From: Mycolicibacterium mengxianglii
GTDB lineage: Bacteria; Actinomycetota; Actinomycetes; Mycobacteriales; Mycobacteriaceae
Reading direction: 5' to 3'
DNA length: 64,000 bases
NCBI RefSeq assembly: GCF_015710575.1
Contig: NZ_CP065373.1
Span: 4,960,001 to 5,024,000 of the forward strand
Position numbers and translations under genes: made by a program. Position 1 is the first letter of the stretch, and each line of letters opens with the position of its first letter. The notes below the pieces were generated by a model. That model made no database searches. It was not told where the DNA came from and saw only the letters and a list, made by a program, of their open reading frames with translations. Of this stretch, positions 43,597-51,925 are shown in pieces.

Positions 43597-45273
43597 CTAG
43601 ACCTCCTGTGGTGCAGCATGTTTGGCGTTCACATCGTCGGCGGGCCGTTCCTCTGTGGTGTCCTTGGCCCATCGGTAGTCAGGTTTTCCTGCCGGCGACC
43701 GCTTGATCTCATCGACCAGCCACAGGCTGCGCGGCACCTTGTAACCGGCTATTTCGGTACGGACGAACGCATCGAGTTCCGACAGCGTCGGCCTGGCGCC
43801 CTCGCGAGGTGCAACCACCGCGGCGACATGCTGACCGAACCGCACATCGGGCACACCGACCACCAGAGCGTCGAACACATCGGGATGACCCTTGAGTGCG
43901 GCCTCCACCTCTTCAGGGTAGATCTTCTCGCCGCCGGAGTTGATCGACACCGAGCCGCGGCCCAGCATCGTGACGGTGCCATCTGCTTCGACTTCGGCGT
44001 AGTCGCCGGGAATGGCGTAGCGCACCCCGTTGAAGGTCTTGAATGTCTCGGCGGTCTTTTTCTCGTCCTTGAAGTAGCCGACCGGGATGTGACCGCGCTT
44101 GGCGATGACTCCGCGCACACCGGACCCCGGCACGACGGGATTGCCGTCCTCGTCGAGCACGACGGTGTTCTTGTCGATCGTGACCCGCGGGCCGCCCGTG
44201 TGTGACTGACCCTTGGCCACGATGCTGGTACCGCCGAACCCGGTTTCCGAGGATCCGATCGAGTCGGTGATGATCCGATTGGGCAGCAGCTCGAGGAACT
44301 TCTCCTTGAGGCTGGTGGAGAACAGCGCCGCGGTGCTGGCCAGCAGGAACAGGCTGGACAGGTCATAAGGTTCTGATCCTGGGGAGCCCTCTTCCTGGTG
44401 CGCGAGCAGGGCGTCCAGCAACGGCCGGGCCATCGCGTCCCCGGTGAAGAACAGCAGGTTCACCTTGTGCTCGTGAATTGCCTTCCACACCTCGTCGGCG
44501 TTGAACTCCGGTGCCAACACCACGGTCTGGCCGGAGAACAGTGCCATCCAGGTAGCTGACTGGGTAGCGCCGTGAATCATCGGCGGGATCGGGTACCGGA
44601 TCATCGGGGTGTTCTCGACGGCCTGCTTGGCCAGGTCGTACTCGTCGGCGAACGGCTCACCCGTCGCAAAGTCCGTGCCGCCGAACAACACCCGGTAGAT
44701 GTCCTCGTGGCGCCACATCACACCCTTCGGGAAACCCGTTGTGCCGCCGGTGTAAAGGAGGTAGATGTCGTCTTCGCTGCGCGGTCCGAAGTCCCGTTCC
44801 GGCGAGCTCTGCGCCAGCGCCGACTCGAACTCGACGCCGCCGTAACGCTGGTAGTCGTCGGCTGATTCTTCCGTGCCGTCCTCGATCACCAGCACGGTTT
44901 TGACGTTCGGGGTCTCGGGCAGCACGTTGGCCACCCGGTCGGAGTAGCGCCGCTCGTGGACCAGCGCGACCATGTCCGAGTTCTCGAACAGGTACTTCAG
45001 TTCGCCCTCGACGTAGCGGAAGTTGATGTTGACCAGGATCGCGCCGGCCTTGACGATGCCGAGCATCCCGATGACGATCTCGATGCGGTTACGGCAGTAC
45101 AGGCCGACCTTGTCGTCCTTCTGCACTCCCTGGTGGATGAGATAGTGAGCTAGGCGGTTGGCCTTGTCCTCCAACTCGGCATAGGTCAACTGTTGGTCAC
45201 CGGAAATGAGGGCGACACGGTCCGGCACAGCATCGATGGCGTGCTCGGCGAGATCGGCAAGGTTGAGGGCCAC
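43597..45273 (-). CDS. fadD19: Steroid-CoA ligase FadD19
   Basis: A 558-aa acyl-CoA synthetase closely matching the remembered FadD19 sequence. It has LYTGGTTGFPKGVMW (AMP binding), SIGSSETGFGG, MLGRGSVSINSGGEKIYPEEVE and the catalytic Lys in RSPAGKPDYRW. FadD19 makes the CoA thioester of C26/C27 steroid acids, starting side-chain beta-oxidation; it is required for C-24 branched sterols in rhodococci. The GTG at 45273 is chosen: a TAGTTT -10 hexamer lies seven bases upstream and the family starts ALNLADLAEHAID. The -10 shares two bases with a KstR box. Confidence 0.95.
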   Translation of the reverse strand: MALNLADLAEHAIDAVPDRVALISGDQQLTYAELEDKANRLAHYLIHQGVQKDDKVGLYCRNRIEIVIGMLGIVKAGAILVNINFRYVEGELKYLFENSDMVALVHERRYSDRVANVLPETPNVKTVLVIEDGTEESADDYQRYGGVEFESALAQSSPERDFGPRSEDDIYLLYTGGTTGFPKGVMWRHEDIYRVLFGGTDFATGEPFADEYDLAKQAVENTPMIRYPIPPMIHGATQSATWMALFSGQTVVLAPEFNADEVWKAIHEHKVNLLFFTGDAMARPLLDALLAHQEEGSPGSEPYDLSSLFLLASTAALFSTSLKEKFLELLPNRIITDSIGSSETGFGGTSIVAKGQSHTGGPRVTIDKNTVVLDEDGNPVVPGSGVRGVIAKRGHIPVGYFKDEKKTAETFKTFNGVRYAIPGDYAEVEADGTVTMLGRGSVSINSGGEKIYPEEVEAALKGHPDVFDALVVGVPDVRFGQHVAAVVAPREGARPTLSELDAFVRTEIAGYKVPRSLWLVDEIKRSPAGKPDYRWAKDTTEERPADDVNAKHAAPQEV

Positions 45274-45280
45274 AGAACCT

Positions 45281-45300
45281 AAACTAGAACGTGTTACATT
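45281..45300. promoter_or_regulatory. Divergent fadD19/echA19 promoter with KstR box
   Basis: KstR box TAGAACGTGTTACA at 45285-45298. The minus-strand -10 TAGTTT (45286-45281) overlaps its left end. A plus-strand -10 TACATT (45295-45300) overlaps its right end. One bound KstR could block both promoters. Confidence 0.75.
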
Positions 45301-45342
45301 TCGAGACAAGTCCCAGGCAGAGTTGCAGGAAGGCGGACACCC

Positions 45343-46143
45343 GTGAGCGAGCCCGTGAAAGAGCCGGACGCCCTGGTTGAGCAGCGTGGACACACTCTCA
45401 TCGTGACCCTCAACCGTCCGCAGGCACGGAACGCACTTTCCACTGAGATGCTCTCGATAATGGTCGACGCCTGGGACCGCGTCGACAACGACCCGGAGAT
45501 CCGCAGTTGCATCCTGACCGGGGCCGGCGGGTACTTCTGCGCCGGCATGGACCTCAAAGCCGCTACCTCCAAGCCACCGGGCGACTCCTTCAAAGACGGC
45601 AGCTATGACCCGTCCCGGATCGACGGGTTACTCAAAGGCCGCCGGCTGACCAAACCACTGATCGCCGCGGTCGAGGGCCCTGCCATCGCCGGGGGGACCG
45701 AGATCCTGCAGGGCACTGATATCCGCATCGCCGGCGAAAGCGCCAAATTCGGGATTTCCGAAGCGAAGTGGAGCCTCTACCCAATGGGTGGGTCTGCGGT
45801 GCGCCTGGTGCGCCAAATCCCCTACACAATCGCCTGCGACCTGCTGCTGACCGGACGACACATCACCGCGGCGGAGGCTCTCGCGTACGGGCTGATCGGC
45901 TATGTGGTGCCCGACGGGTCCGCGCTGGAGAAGGCGCTGGAGATCGCCGAAGTCATCAACAACAACGGCCCCCTGGCCGTGCAGGCGATCCTGAAGTCCA
46001 TCCACGAGACCGAGGGCATGCACGAGAACGACGCATTCCAGATCGACACCAAGATCGGCATCGGCGTGTTCCTCTCCGAGGACGCCAAGGAAGGCCCTCG
46101 GGCGTTCAAGGAGAAGCGGGCGCCCAACTTCCAGATGAAGTAA
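45343..46143 (+). CDS. echA19: Enoyl-CoA hydratase EchA19
   Basis: A 266-aa crotonase. Oxyanion-hole segments are FCAGMDLKA and [18 protein letters not shown]; the catalytic Glu sits in [15 protein letters not shown]. EchA19 hydrates steroid enoyl-CoA in cholesterol side-chain breakdown. The start is the GTG at 45343 with AGGAAGG upstream, and the leader is about 40 bases from the predicted -10 TACATT. It is divergent from fadD19 and shares its KstR box. A strong terminator hairpin follows. Confidence 0.93.
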   Translation: MSEPVKEPDALVEQRGHTLIVTLNRPQARNALSTEMLSIMVDAWDRVDNDPEIRSCILTGAGGYFCAGMDLKAATSKPPGDSFKDGSYDPSRIDGLLKGRRLTKPLIAAVEGPAIAGGTEILQGTDIRIAGESAKFGISEAKWSLYPMGGSAVRLVRQIPYTIACDLLLTGRHITAAEALAYGLIGYVVPDGSALEKALEIAEVINNNGPLAVQAILKSIHETEGMHENDAFQIDTKIGIGVFLSEDAKEGPRAFKEKRAPNFQMK

Positions 46144-46161
46144 GCGCCACCCCCCGCATGC

Positions 46162-46196
46162 ACTGAGGCCCTGCTCGCGTCGAGCAGGGCCTCAGT
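46162..46196. terminator. Bidirectional terminator between echA19 and the Pro-rich gene
   Basis: A perfect 16-bp stem (ACTGAGGCCCTGCTCG and its complement) with a 3-base CGT loop. It is the strongest hairpin seen in the window. It lies between two convergent genes and can serve both; the plus-strand side is followed by TGTGGTTATT. Confidence 0.85.
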
Positions 46197-46204
46197 TGTG
46201 GTTA

Positions 46205-46552
46205 TTACCGCCTGTGCGGTCCCCCGTGCGGAGGTGGTGGCGGCGGCGGTCCCCAGAATCGGGGCGGTGGCGGCGGCGGCAGCCACCTCGGCGGCGGCGG
46301 TGGCGGCAGCCACCTCGGCGGCGGTGGCGGCGGCAGCCACCTCGGCGGCGGTGGCGGCGGCGGTCCCCAGAAATGCGGGGGTGGCGGCGGAGGCGGCGGC
46401 GGGAATAGCGGAACCTCGTGTAGTGCCGACACACTCGACGGAACCGGTTGCGCGGCGGCACTGCCTGCAAGCCCAGCCGCGCCGGCCAGCAGCGCGCCGC
46501 TGAGCAGCACCCCGCCGATCAGCCTGCGCTGAGTCCTACGTCTTGCGATCAC
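46205..46552 (-). CDS. Secreted proline-rich repeat protein
   Basis: A 115-aa protein. Residues 1-34 are a signal peptide (RRRTQRRL basic start, LSGALLAGAAGLAGSAAA core and AxA site). The mature part is about 60 percent proline, with repeats of PPPPPPRWL, flanked by HFWG and RFWG motifs, and a His/Arg end. The GTG at 46552 has AAAGGG five bases before it. Poly-Pro stretches with regularly spaced Trp suggest an extended cell-wall ligand. No counterpart comes to mind at this place in M. tuberculosis (where Rv3517 lies). Confidence 0.75.
   Translation of the reverse strand: MIARRRTQRRLIGGVLLSGALLAGAAGLAGSAAAQPVPSSVSALHEVPLFPPPPPPPPPHFWGPPPPPPPRWLPPPPPPRWLPPPPPPRWLPPPPPPRFWGPPPPPPPHGGPHRR
46281..46361 (-). 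repeat. Three 27-bp tandem repeats coding PPPPPPRWL
   Basis: Units start at 46281, 46308 and 46335 with exact 27-base period; the second and third are identical and the first differs at a few bases. Likely to vary in copy number between strains. Confidence 0.9.
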
Positions 46553-46674
46553 GTGCACCCTTTCTCTCGACGACGCCCAGCTGAGTGTCGTCAATCGACG
46601 AGACTGTCTAACTAGTCCGTCTAATGAAAGCATACGGATCGAGCTGCCGCACCTGCCGCGCGAGCAGCCGTTGG

Positions 46675-47880
46675 TCAGGCGTTGACGGGGACGCTGGGAG
46701 TGAACACCACCGGCATCGATTCCAGGCCGCTGACAAAGTTTGCCGGCCGCAGGGGCAACGTCACCCCGTCGGCCAGCCGCAGATCCGGCATCCGCGCGAG
46801 CACCTTGGTCAGCATCAGCCGCAATTCCAGCCGTGCCAGCTGATTACCGAGGCAGAAGTGGGTGCCGAAGCCGAATGCCAGGTGACTGTTCGGGTTTCGA
46901 TGGATGTTGAAATTGTCCGGATCGCCGAAAACCGACTCGTCGAAGTTAGCCGACTCGAACATCAGCATGATCTTCTCACCGGCCTTCAACGCCGTCCCGT
47001 GGAACTCGGTATCCGCGGTCAGCGTCCGGCACATGTTCTTCACCGGCGAGGTCCAGCGCAACATCTCCTCGATGGCGCCGGGCAACAGCTCGGGATCGGC
47101 CACCAGCTGCTCCCACTGATCGTGGTGGCGCAGCAGCGCTTCGGTGCCGCCGGAGAGGGTGTGACGGGTGGTCTCGTCGCCGCCGATCAGAATCAGCAGT
47201 GTCTCGAACACGATCTCGTCGTCAGACATCCGCTGACCCTCGACCTCGGCATTGACCAGCACCGAGAACAGGTCGTCAGTGGGCTCCGTGCGCCGCTTGG
47301 TGATGACGTCCTTGGTGAATTCGGTATACGCGCCGAACGTCTCCATCAATTTCTGGATCGTCGACTCATCGACGGTGGACGACAGTCCGCACACCAGATC
47401 GTCGGACCACTTGAGCAGCATCTCGCGTTCTTCTGGCAGCACGCCGAGCATGTCACCGATGACGGCCATCGGCAGCGGTGCGGCGATGTCGCGCACGAAA
47501 TCGCACTCGCCGCGCTCGCACACTCCGTCGATCAGAGTGTCGCAGAGCTTTTCGATGGACGGCACCTTGTCCATCACCCGCTTGCGGGTGAAGCCGGAGT
47601 TGACCAGCTTGCGCCGCAACACATGTGAGGGGTCGTCCATGTCGATCATGTACGGCATCCCCGGCTGGTCGGGACGGATGCCCCCGGTGCTGGAGAACAG
47701 CTCCGGGTTCCGCTCGGCGTCCAGCACCGCCTGGTAGGTGGTGGCGGCGGCCAGCCCATTGCGGTCCCGGAATACCGGTTGATTGGCGCGCATCCAGCGG
47801 TACGCCTCGCGGGCCTTGCCGTCGGCATAGAAGTTGCCGTCGGCCAGGTCGACGTCGAGGCCAGAAAGAAGGGACGTCAT
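46675..47880 (-). CDS. cyp142: Cytochrome P450 CYP142 (cholesterol C26/C27 hydroxylase)
   Basis: A 401-aa P450. The I-helix motif is LIGGDETTRHT (residues 231-241), K-helix EEMLR at 271-275 and the haem loop FGFGTHFCLGNQLAR with axial Cys343. CYP142 oxidises the terminal side-chain methyl of cholesterol or cholestenone to the acid, the step before FadD19. It lies between echA19 and the acetoacetate-decarboxylase-like gene, as Rv3518c. It starts 37 bases after that gene and is probably co-transcribed from the KstR-controlled promoter at 48662. Confidence 0.93.
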   Translation of the reverse strand: MTSLLSGLDVDLADGNFYADGKAREAYRWMRANQPVFRDRNGLAAATTYQAVLDAERNPELFSSTGGIRPDQPGMPYMIDMDDPSHVLRRKLVNSGFTRKRVMDKVPSIEKLCDTLIDGVCERGECDFVRDIAAPLPMAVIGDMLGVLPEEREMLLKWSDDLVCGLSSTVDESTIQKLMETFGAYTEFTKDVITKRRTEPTDDLFSVLVNAEVEGQRMSDDEIVFETLLILIGGDETTRHTLSGGTEALLRHHDQWEQLVADPELLPGAIEEMLRWTSPVKNMCRTLTADTEFHGTALKAGEKIMLMFESANFDESVFGDPDNFNIHRNPNSHLAFGFGTHFCLGNQLARLELRLMLTKVLARMPDLRLADGVTLPLRPANFVSGLESMPVVFTPSVPVNA

Positions 47881-47917
47881 AGCTCTCCTGCTTGTCGGTC
47901 GGTGGTCACTGGGGAGA

Positions 47918-48655
47918 TCACGCGGAGTGGATCTGGCGAGCAGAGCCGAATGTCATGTCGACATTGGCCGCCGAGTTCGACACCAGCGCGCGTTTGGGCA
48001 GACCCAGGGACGCGAGCTCAGTTGCGTAGGGATGGTCGCCGAGGCGGACGTCGACTCCACCGAGCCGATAGCGCACCCCGGAAAGCACCATCTCGCCCGG
48101 TGTTTCGCGTATGACGCCGTCCATATACGAATACGTGGAATGCACCTGCTTACCCGAGGTGAACCGTGAGGGCACGGCCAAACCGGGCCGGAATTCCATG
48201 CTCACCGCCAGCTGGCCGTCGATGGTCACGTCGAAACCGAACTGCCGGCCTTGTCGAATCGTGAAGTCGGCCATCACTTTCGGATAGCCCCAGATGGTGC
48301 GGCCGGCCTCCAGGGTGAACGACTGGTCCACCGGAAGATGATGCACAAAGGCACCTGCCGACTGGAGAGCAGACAACCCGCTGGCGTCAGATCCGGGCGG
48401 ATTGACCATCACATTGGTGCCGTACTCGTAGTACTGCCCGAGGTCGGTGTCCTCGTAGCGCATCAGCATCAGCACCACGAGCGCGCGGTTCTTGCCGAAC
48501 CGGCACACCCGCAACCCGCTGTAGTCGATCATTCGCTGCGCGGCGTCGGCGTTGACGACGAACATGGCGGTGTGCTGATGCGCGGTTCGGACCCGCACCG
48601 GCATGGTCAGCTGCGTGCCGGCGATCGTATAAGTCGAGGAGGTGGCGTCAGTCAC
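47918..48655 (-). CDS. Acetoacetate-decarboxylase-fold protein (Rv3519-like)
   Basis: A 245-aa protein of the acetoacetate decarboxylase superfamily: the motif IWGYPKVMADF carries the family's conserved Gly-Tyr-Pro-Lys. Whether the catalytic Lys is correctly placed cannot be judged here. Order and length match Rv3519. The start GTG at 48655 follows a TAGATT -10 hexamer by six bases, so the transcript looks leaderless. A perfect KstR palindrome overlaps the -10, placing the gene in the cholesterol regulon. It may act on a steroid-derived keto acid; that is inferred. Confidence 0.82.
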   Translation of the reverse strand: MTDATSSTYTIAGTQLTMPVRVRTAHQHTAMFVVNADAAQRMIDYSGLRVCRFGKNRALVVLMLMRYEDTDLGQYYEYGTNVMVNPPGSDASGLSALQSAGAFVHHLPVDQSFTLEAGRTIWGYPKVMADFTIRQGRQFGFDVTIDGQLAVSMEFRPGLAVPSRFTSGKQVHSTYSYMDGVIRETPGEMVLSGVRYRLGGVDVRLGDHPYATELASLGLPKRALVSNSAANVDMTFGSARQIHSA

Positions 48656-48661
48656 ACCGAC

Positions 48662-48679
48662 AATCTAGAACGTGTTCTA
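48662..48679. promoter_or_regulatory. KstR box fused to -10 of the Rv3519-like/cyp142 unit
   Basis: TAGAACGTGTTCTA at 48666-48679 is a near-ideal KstR palindrome. The minus-strand -10 TAGATT (48667-48662) starts with the last TA of the box. Confidence 0.8.
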
Positions 48680-48713
48680 GACAGTCTGCAAGAAGTGTCT
48701 ATCCGCGACGGCT

Positions 48714-49745
48714 CTAGACCAACTCCGCGAGTTCGCGAATCTGCTCGACCGAACGGGCTCCGATGACCATCATCGTGACGCCGGCGGCCTCCCAGAGCTT
48801 GATCTGCCGCTTCACGTGCTCCACGTCGCCGACGATGGCCGCATCGTCTACCAGCTCGTCGGGAATGACCGCCGCAGCTTGGTCTTTGCGACCCGAGCGG
48901 AACAGTTCGGTCACCTCGTCGACCACCTCGGAGTAGCCCATCCGCCGGTAGACATCAGCGTGGAAGTTGGTGTCTTCTGCGCCCATGCCTCCCATGTAGA
49001 GCGCCAGGAACGGCTTGATCATCTCGAACACCGCCGGGCGGTCATCGGTGACGACCACCTGCGCCGTCGCACAGATCTCGAAGTTCTCCCGGGAGCGCCG
49101 GGCCCCGGGCCGGGCGAAGCCCTCGTCCAGCCACGAGTTGTAGGTGTCGGCCATACGCGGGGTGTAGAAGATCGGCAGCCAGCCGTCGCAGATCTCCGCA
49201 GCCAGCGCCACGTTCTTGGGACCTTCGGCACCGAGCATGATCGGGATGTCCGGGCGCAACGGGTGAGTGATCGGCTTGAGCGGCTTACCAAGGCCGGTGG
49301 TGCCCTCCCCGGAGAGCGGCAGCGGGTAGTGCGGGCCTGCGCTGGTGACCGGCGCCTCGCGTGCCCACACCTGACGGAGGATGTCGATGTACTCGCGGGT
49401 GCGCGCCAACGGCTTGGGGAACTTCTGGCCGTACCAGCCCTCGACAACCTGCGGGCCGGACACGCCGAGCCCGAGAATGTGCCGGCCGCCGGAGAGGTGG
49501 TCGAGCGTCAGGGCCGCCATCGCACATGCGGTCGGGGTGCGCGCGGAGAGCTGTACCACCGAGGTGCCCAAGCGCATCCGTGTTGTCGACGAGCCCCACC
49601 AGGACAGCGGGGTGTACGCATCCGAGCCCCACGCCTCGGCGGTGAACACCGTGTCGAAACCGGCATCCTCGGCCGCGGCGACGAGTTCCGCGTGGTTGGT
49701 GGGCGGCTGCGCGCCCCAATAACCGAGCTGCAGTCCCAGCTTCAT
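48714..49745 (-). CDS. F420-dependent luciferase-like oxidoreductase (Rv3520c-like)
   Basis: A 343-aa LLM-family enzyme with GLQLGYWGAQPP at the start, TAEAWGSDAYTPL, ALTLDHLSGGRHILGLGVSGPQVVEGWYG and PIMLGAEGPKNVALAAEICDGWLPI. These are features of mycobacterial F420-dependent oxidoreductases. The ATG at 49745 has GGAGG five bases upstream. It lies between KstR boxes at 48666 and 49823 and is read away from the latter, so it is probably KstR-regulated. The substrate is unknown; a steroid is suggested by location. Confidence 0.88.
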   Translation of the reverse strand: MKLGLQLGYWGAQPPTNHAELVAAAEDAGFDTVFTAEAWGSDAYTPLSWWGSSTTRMRLGTSVVQLSARTPTACAMAALTLDHLSGGRHILGLGVSGPQVVEGWYGQKFPKPLARTREYIDILRQVWAREAPVTSAGPHYPLPLSGEGTTGLGKPLKPITHPLRPDIPIMLGAEGPKNVALAAEICDGWLPIFYTPRMADTYNSWLDEGFARPGARRSRENFEICATAQVVVTDDRPAVFEMIKPFLALYMGGMGAEDTNFHADVYRRMGYSEVVDEVTELFRSGRKDQAAAVIPDELVDDAAIVGDVEHVKRQIKLWEAAGVTMMVIGARSVEQIRELAELV

Positions 49746-49822
49746 TCCTGCCTCCCCGCCCACGCGCACATAGCACTCGCCCTTTCGTGTCCCGGCCGCC
49801 GATCGCTTCTTGCCACCATTGT

Positions 49823-49836
49823 TAGAACCTGTTCTA
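49823..49836. promoter_or_regulatory. KstR box in the divergent region before the DUF35/ltp4/ltp3 operon
   Basis: TAGAACCTGTTCTA matches the KstR consensus fully. It lies 10 bases before the GTG at 49846 and 78 bases before the F420-oxidoreductase start on the other strand. Confidence 0.8.
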
Positions 49837-49845
49837 CTCGATGCT

Positions 49846-50844
49846 GTGACCGCCAGCCAGAGCAGCCCGGCGCTGATGGATCAGCATGAGCCGCCGCTTT
49901 CCGCACCGTTGAAACTGTCGTTTGACTACACCCGTTCAGTCGGTCCGATCCTCGGTCAGTTCTTCACCGCACTGCGTGAACGCCGCATCGTCGGCAACCG
50001 TGGTTCGGACGGCCGGGTACACGTTCCGCCAGCCGAGTACGACCCCGTCACCTACGAACAGCTGACCGAGATGGTACCGGTGGCCAGTGTCGGAACGGTG
50101 CTGTCGTGGACGTGGCAGCCGTCGCCGCTGGAGGGGCAGCCGTTGGACCGCCCGTTCGCCTGGGCACTGATCAAGCTGGACGGGGCGGATACCCCGCTGC
50201 TGCATGCCGTGGACGCGGGAGCCGCAGGTCCATCGGCGATCAGCAGCGGGGCGCGAGTGCACGTGCACTGGGCCGAGGAGCCGGTGGGCGCGATCACCGA
50301 CATCGCGTACTTCGAGCTGGGCGAGACCCCCGAGGACGTGCCCGAGTCGACCGACGAGCGCGACCCGATCACCATGCTGGTGACGCCGACATCCATCGAG
50401 ATCCAGCACACGGCGTCATTGCCGGAGAGCCGCTTCTTGCGGGCCCTCGAGGAGGGCAAGCTGCTCGGGGCGCGCTCGGGTGCCGACGGAAAGGTCTACT
50501 TCCCGCCGAAGGAAGCCGATCCGGCTACCGGCAAGGTGCTCGACGAGTTCGTGGAACTGCCCGACAACGGCACGGTGACGACGTTCGCGATCATCAACAT
50601 CCCGTTCGCCGGACAGCGGATCAAACCGCCGTACGTGGCGGCCTATGTGTTGCTCGACGGCGCGGATATCCCGTTCCTGCACCTGATCCTGGAAATCGAG
50701 GCCACCGAGGTGCGGATGGGCATGCGGGTGCAGGCGGTGTGGAAGCCACGCGAGGAGTGGGGCCTGGGCATCGACAACATCGATCATTTCCGGCCGACGG
50801 GTGAACCCGACGCCGAGTACGACACCTACAAGCACCACCTGTAA
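49846..50844 (+). CDS. Tandem DUF35/OB-fold protein lacking zinc cysteines (Rv3521-like)
   Basis: A 332-aa protein with two related halves. FTALRERRIVGNRGSDGR then VHVPPAEYDPVT in half 1 lines up with FLRALEEGKLLGARSGADGK then VYFPPKEADPATGK in half 2. This is the DUF35 pattern (rubredoxin-like knuckle plus OB fold), but no cysteine occurs in the whole protein, so neither zinc site exists. DUF35 proteins partner thiolase-like enzymes; ltp4 and ltp3 follow directly. The GTG at 49846 is the best start, with a KstR box just upstream. Role: probable structural or acyl-CoA-handling partner of Ltp4/Ltp3. Confidence 0.83.
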   Translation: MTASQSSPALMDQHEPPLSAPLKLSFDYTRSVGPILGQFFTALRERRIVGNRGSDGRVHVPPAEYDPVTYEQLTEMVPVASVGTVLSWTWQPSPLEGQPLDRPFAWALIKLDGADTPLLHAVDAGAAGPSAISSGARVHVHWAEEPVGAITDIAYFELGETPEDVPESTDERDPITMLVTPTSIEIQHTASLPESRFLRALEEGKLLGARSGADGKVYFPPKEADPATGKVLDEFVELPDNGTVTTFAIINIPFAGQRIKPPYVAAYVLLDGADIPFLHLILEIEATEVRMGMRVQAVWKPREEWGLGIDNIDHFRPTGEPDAEYDTYKHHL

Positions 50845-50857
50845 AGGGATCCCGCAC

Positions 50858-51925
50858 ATGACTTTTCGCGATATCGCGGTGGTGGGGTTCGCGCACGCAC
50901 CCCACGTCCGCCGCACCGAAGGCACCACCAACGGCGTCGAGATGCTGATGCCGTGTTTCGCTTCGATCTACGCCGACCTCGGAATCCAGCAGACCGATAT
51001 CGGTTTCTGGTGCTCCGGCTCCTCGGATTACCTTGCCGGGCGCGCATTCTCGTTCATCTCGGCGATCGATTCGATCGGCGCGGTACCGCCGATCAACGAG
51101 TCGCACGTCGAGATGGACGCGGCCTGGGCGCTCTACGAGGCGTACATCAAGCTGCTGACCGGTGAGGTCGACACCGCGCTGGTGTACGGGTTCGGCAAGT
51201 CCAGCGCGGGAGTCCTGCGCCGGGTGCTCTCACTGCAGACCGATCCGTACACTGTCGCGCCGCTGTGGCCGGACTCGGTGTCGATGGCTGGCCTGCAGGC
51301 ACGTTTCGGCCTGGACTCGGGTAAGTGGACCGCCGAACAGATGGCGCAGGTCGCCCTGGACTCCATGGCAGCCGCGGGCCGCACGGACAATGAGAAGCCC
51401 GCAGAATCCATCGAAGAGCTGCTCTCCCGGCCGTACTTCGCCGATCCGCTGCGTCGTCACGACATCGCACCGATCACCGACGGGGCGGCGGCGATCGTGC
51501 TGGCGGCCGGCGATCGGGCCCGCGAACTGCGGGAGAACCCGGCCTGGATCACAGGCTTCGAACATCGCATCGAAACCCCGATTCTCGGTGCCCGGGAGCT
51601 GACCACCTCACCGTCGACCGAGGCGTCGGCCAAAGCAGCCACCGGCGGTGACGTCGGCTCCATCGACGTCGCCGAGATCTATGCGCCGTTCACCCACCAG
51701 CACCTGATCCTCACCGAGGCGATCGGTCTCGGCGAGTCCACGAAGGTCAACCCCTCCGGCGGCGCGCTGTCGGCCAACCCGATGTTCTCCGCCGGGCTGG
51801 AGCGGATCGGCTTTGCGGCCCAACACATCTGGAATGGCAGCGCGCAGCGCACCCTGGCGCACGCGACCAGTGGGCCGGCTCTACAACAGAACCTCGTCGC
51901 CGTCTTGGAAGGCAGGGACAACTAA
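50858..51925 (+). CDS. ltp4: Thiolase-fold lipid-transfer-type protein Ltp4
   Basis: A 355-aa thiolase-superfamily protein (SCP-x N-domain type). It has VVGFAHAPHVRR, DIGFWCSGSSDYLAG and the C-terminal DVAEIYAPFTHQHLILTEAIGLG and NPSGGALSANPMFSAG. The segment where thiolases carry the nucleophilic Cys reads INESHVEMDAAWAL, with no Cys, so thiolysis is unlikely; aldol-type cleavage is more probable, as in Ltp2. AAAGGGA precedes the ATG. It overlaps ltp3 (TAATG) and probably forms a heteromer with it. It matches Rv3522. Confidence 0.87.
   Translation: MTFRDIAVVGFAHAPHVRRTEGTTNGVEMLMPCFASIYADLGIQQTDIGFWCSGSSDYLAGRAFSFISAIDSIGAVPPINESHVEMDAAWALYEAYIKLLTGEVDTALVYGFGKSSAGVLRRVLSLQTDPYTVAPLWPDSVSMAGLQARFGLDSGKWTAEQMAQVALDSMAAAGRTDNEKPAESIEELLSRPYFADPLRRHDIAPITDGAAAIVLAAGDRARELRENPAWITGFEHRIETPILGARELTTSPSTEASAKAATGGDVGSIDVAEIYAPFTHQHLILTEAIGLGESTKVNPSGGALSANPMFSAGLERIGFAAQHIWNGSAQRTLAHATSGPALQQNLVAVLEGRDN

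Noticed and set aside
43593..43600. GTTCTAGA near the nitronate monooxygenase start as a KstR box
   Set aside because: Only one half-site; the AAC half is missing.
46606..46624. Direct repeat GTCTAA-N7-GTCTAA upstream of the Pro-rich gene
   Set aside because: Two short copies in AT-richer intergenic DNA; no known factor and no second example, so not called as an operator.
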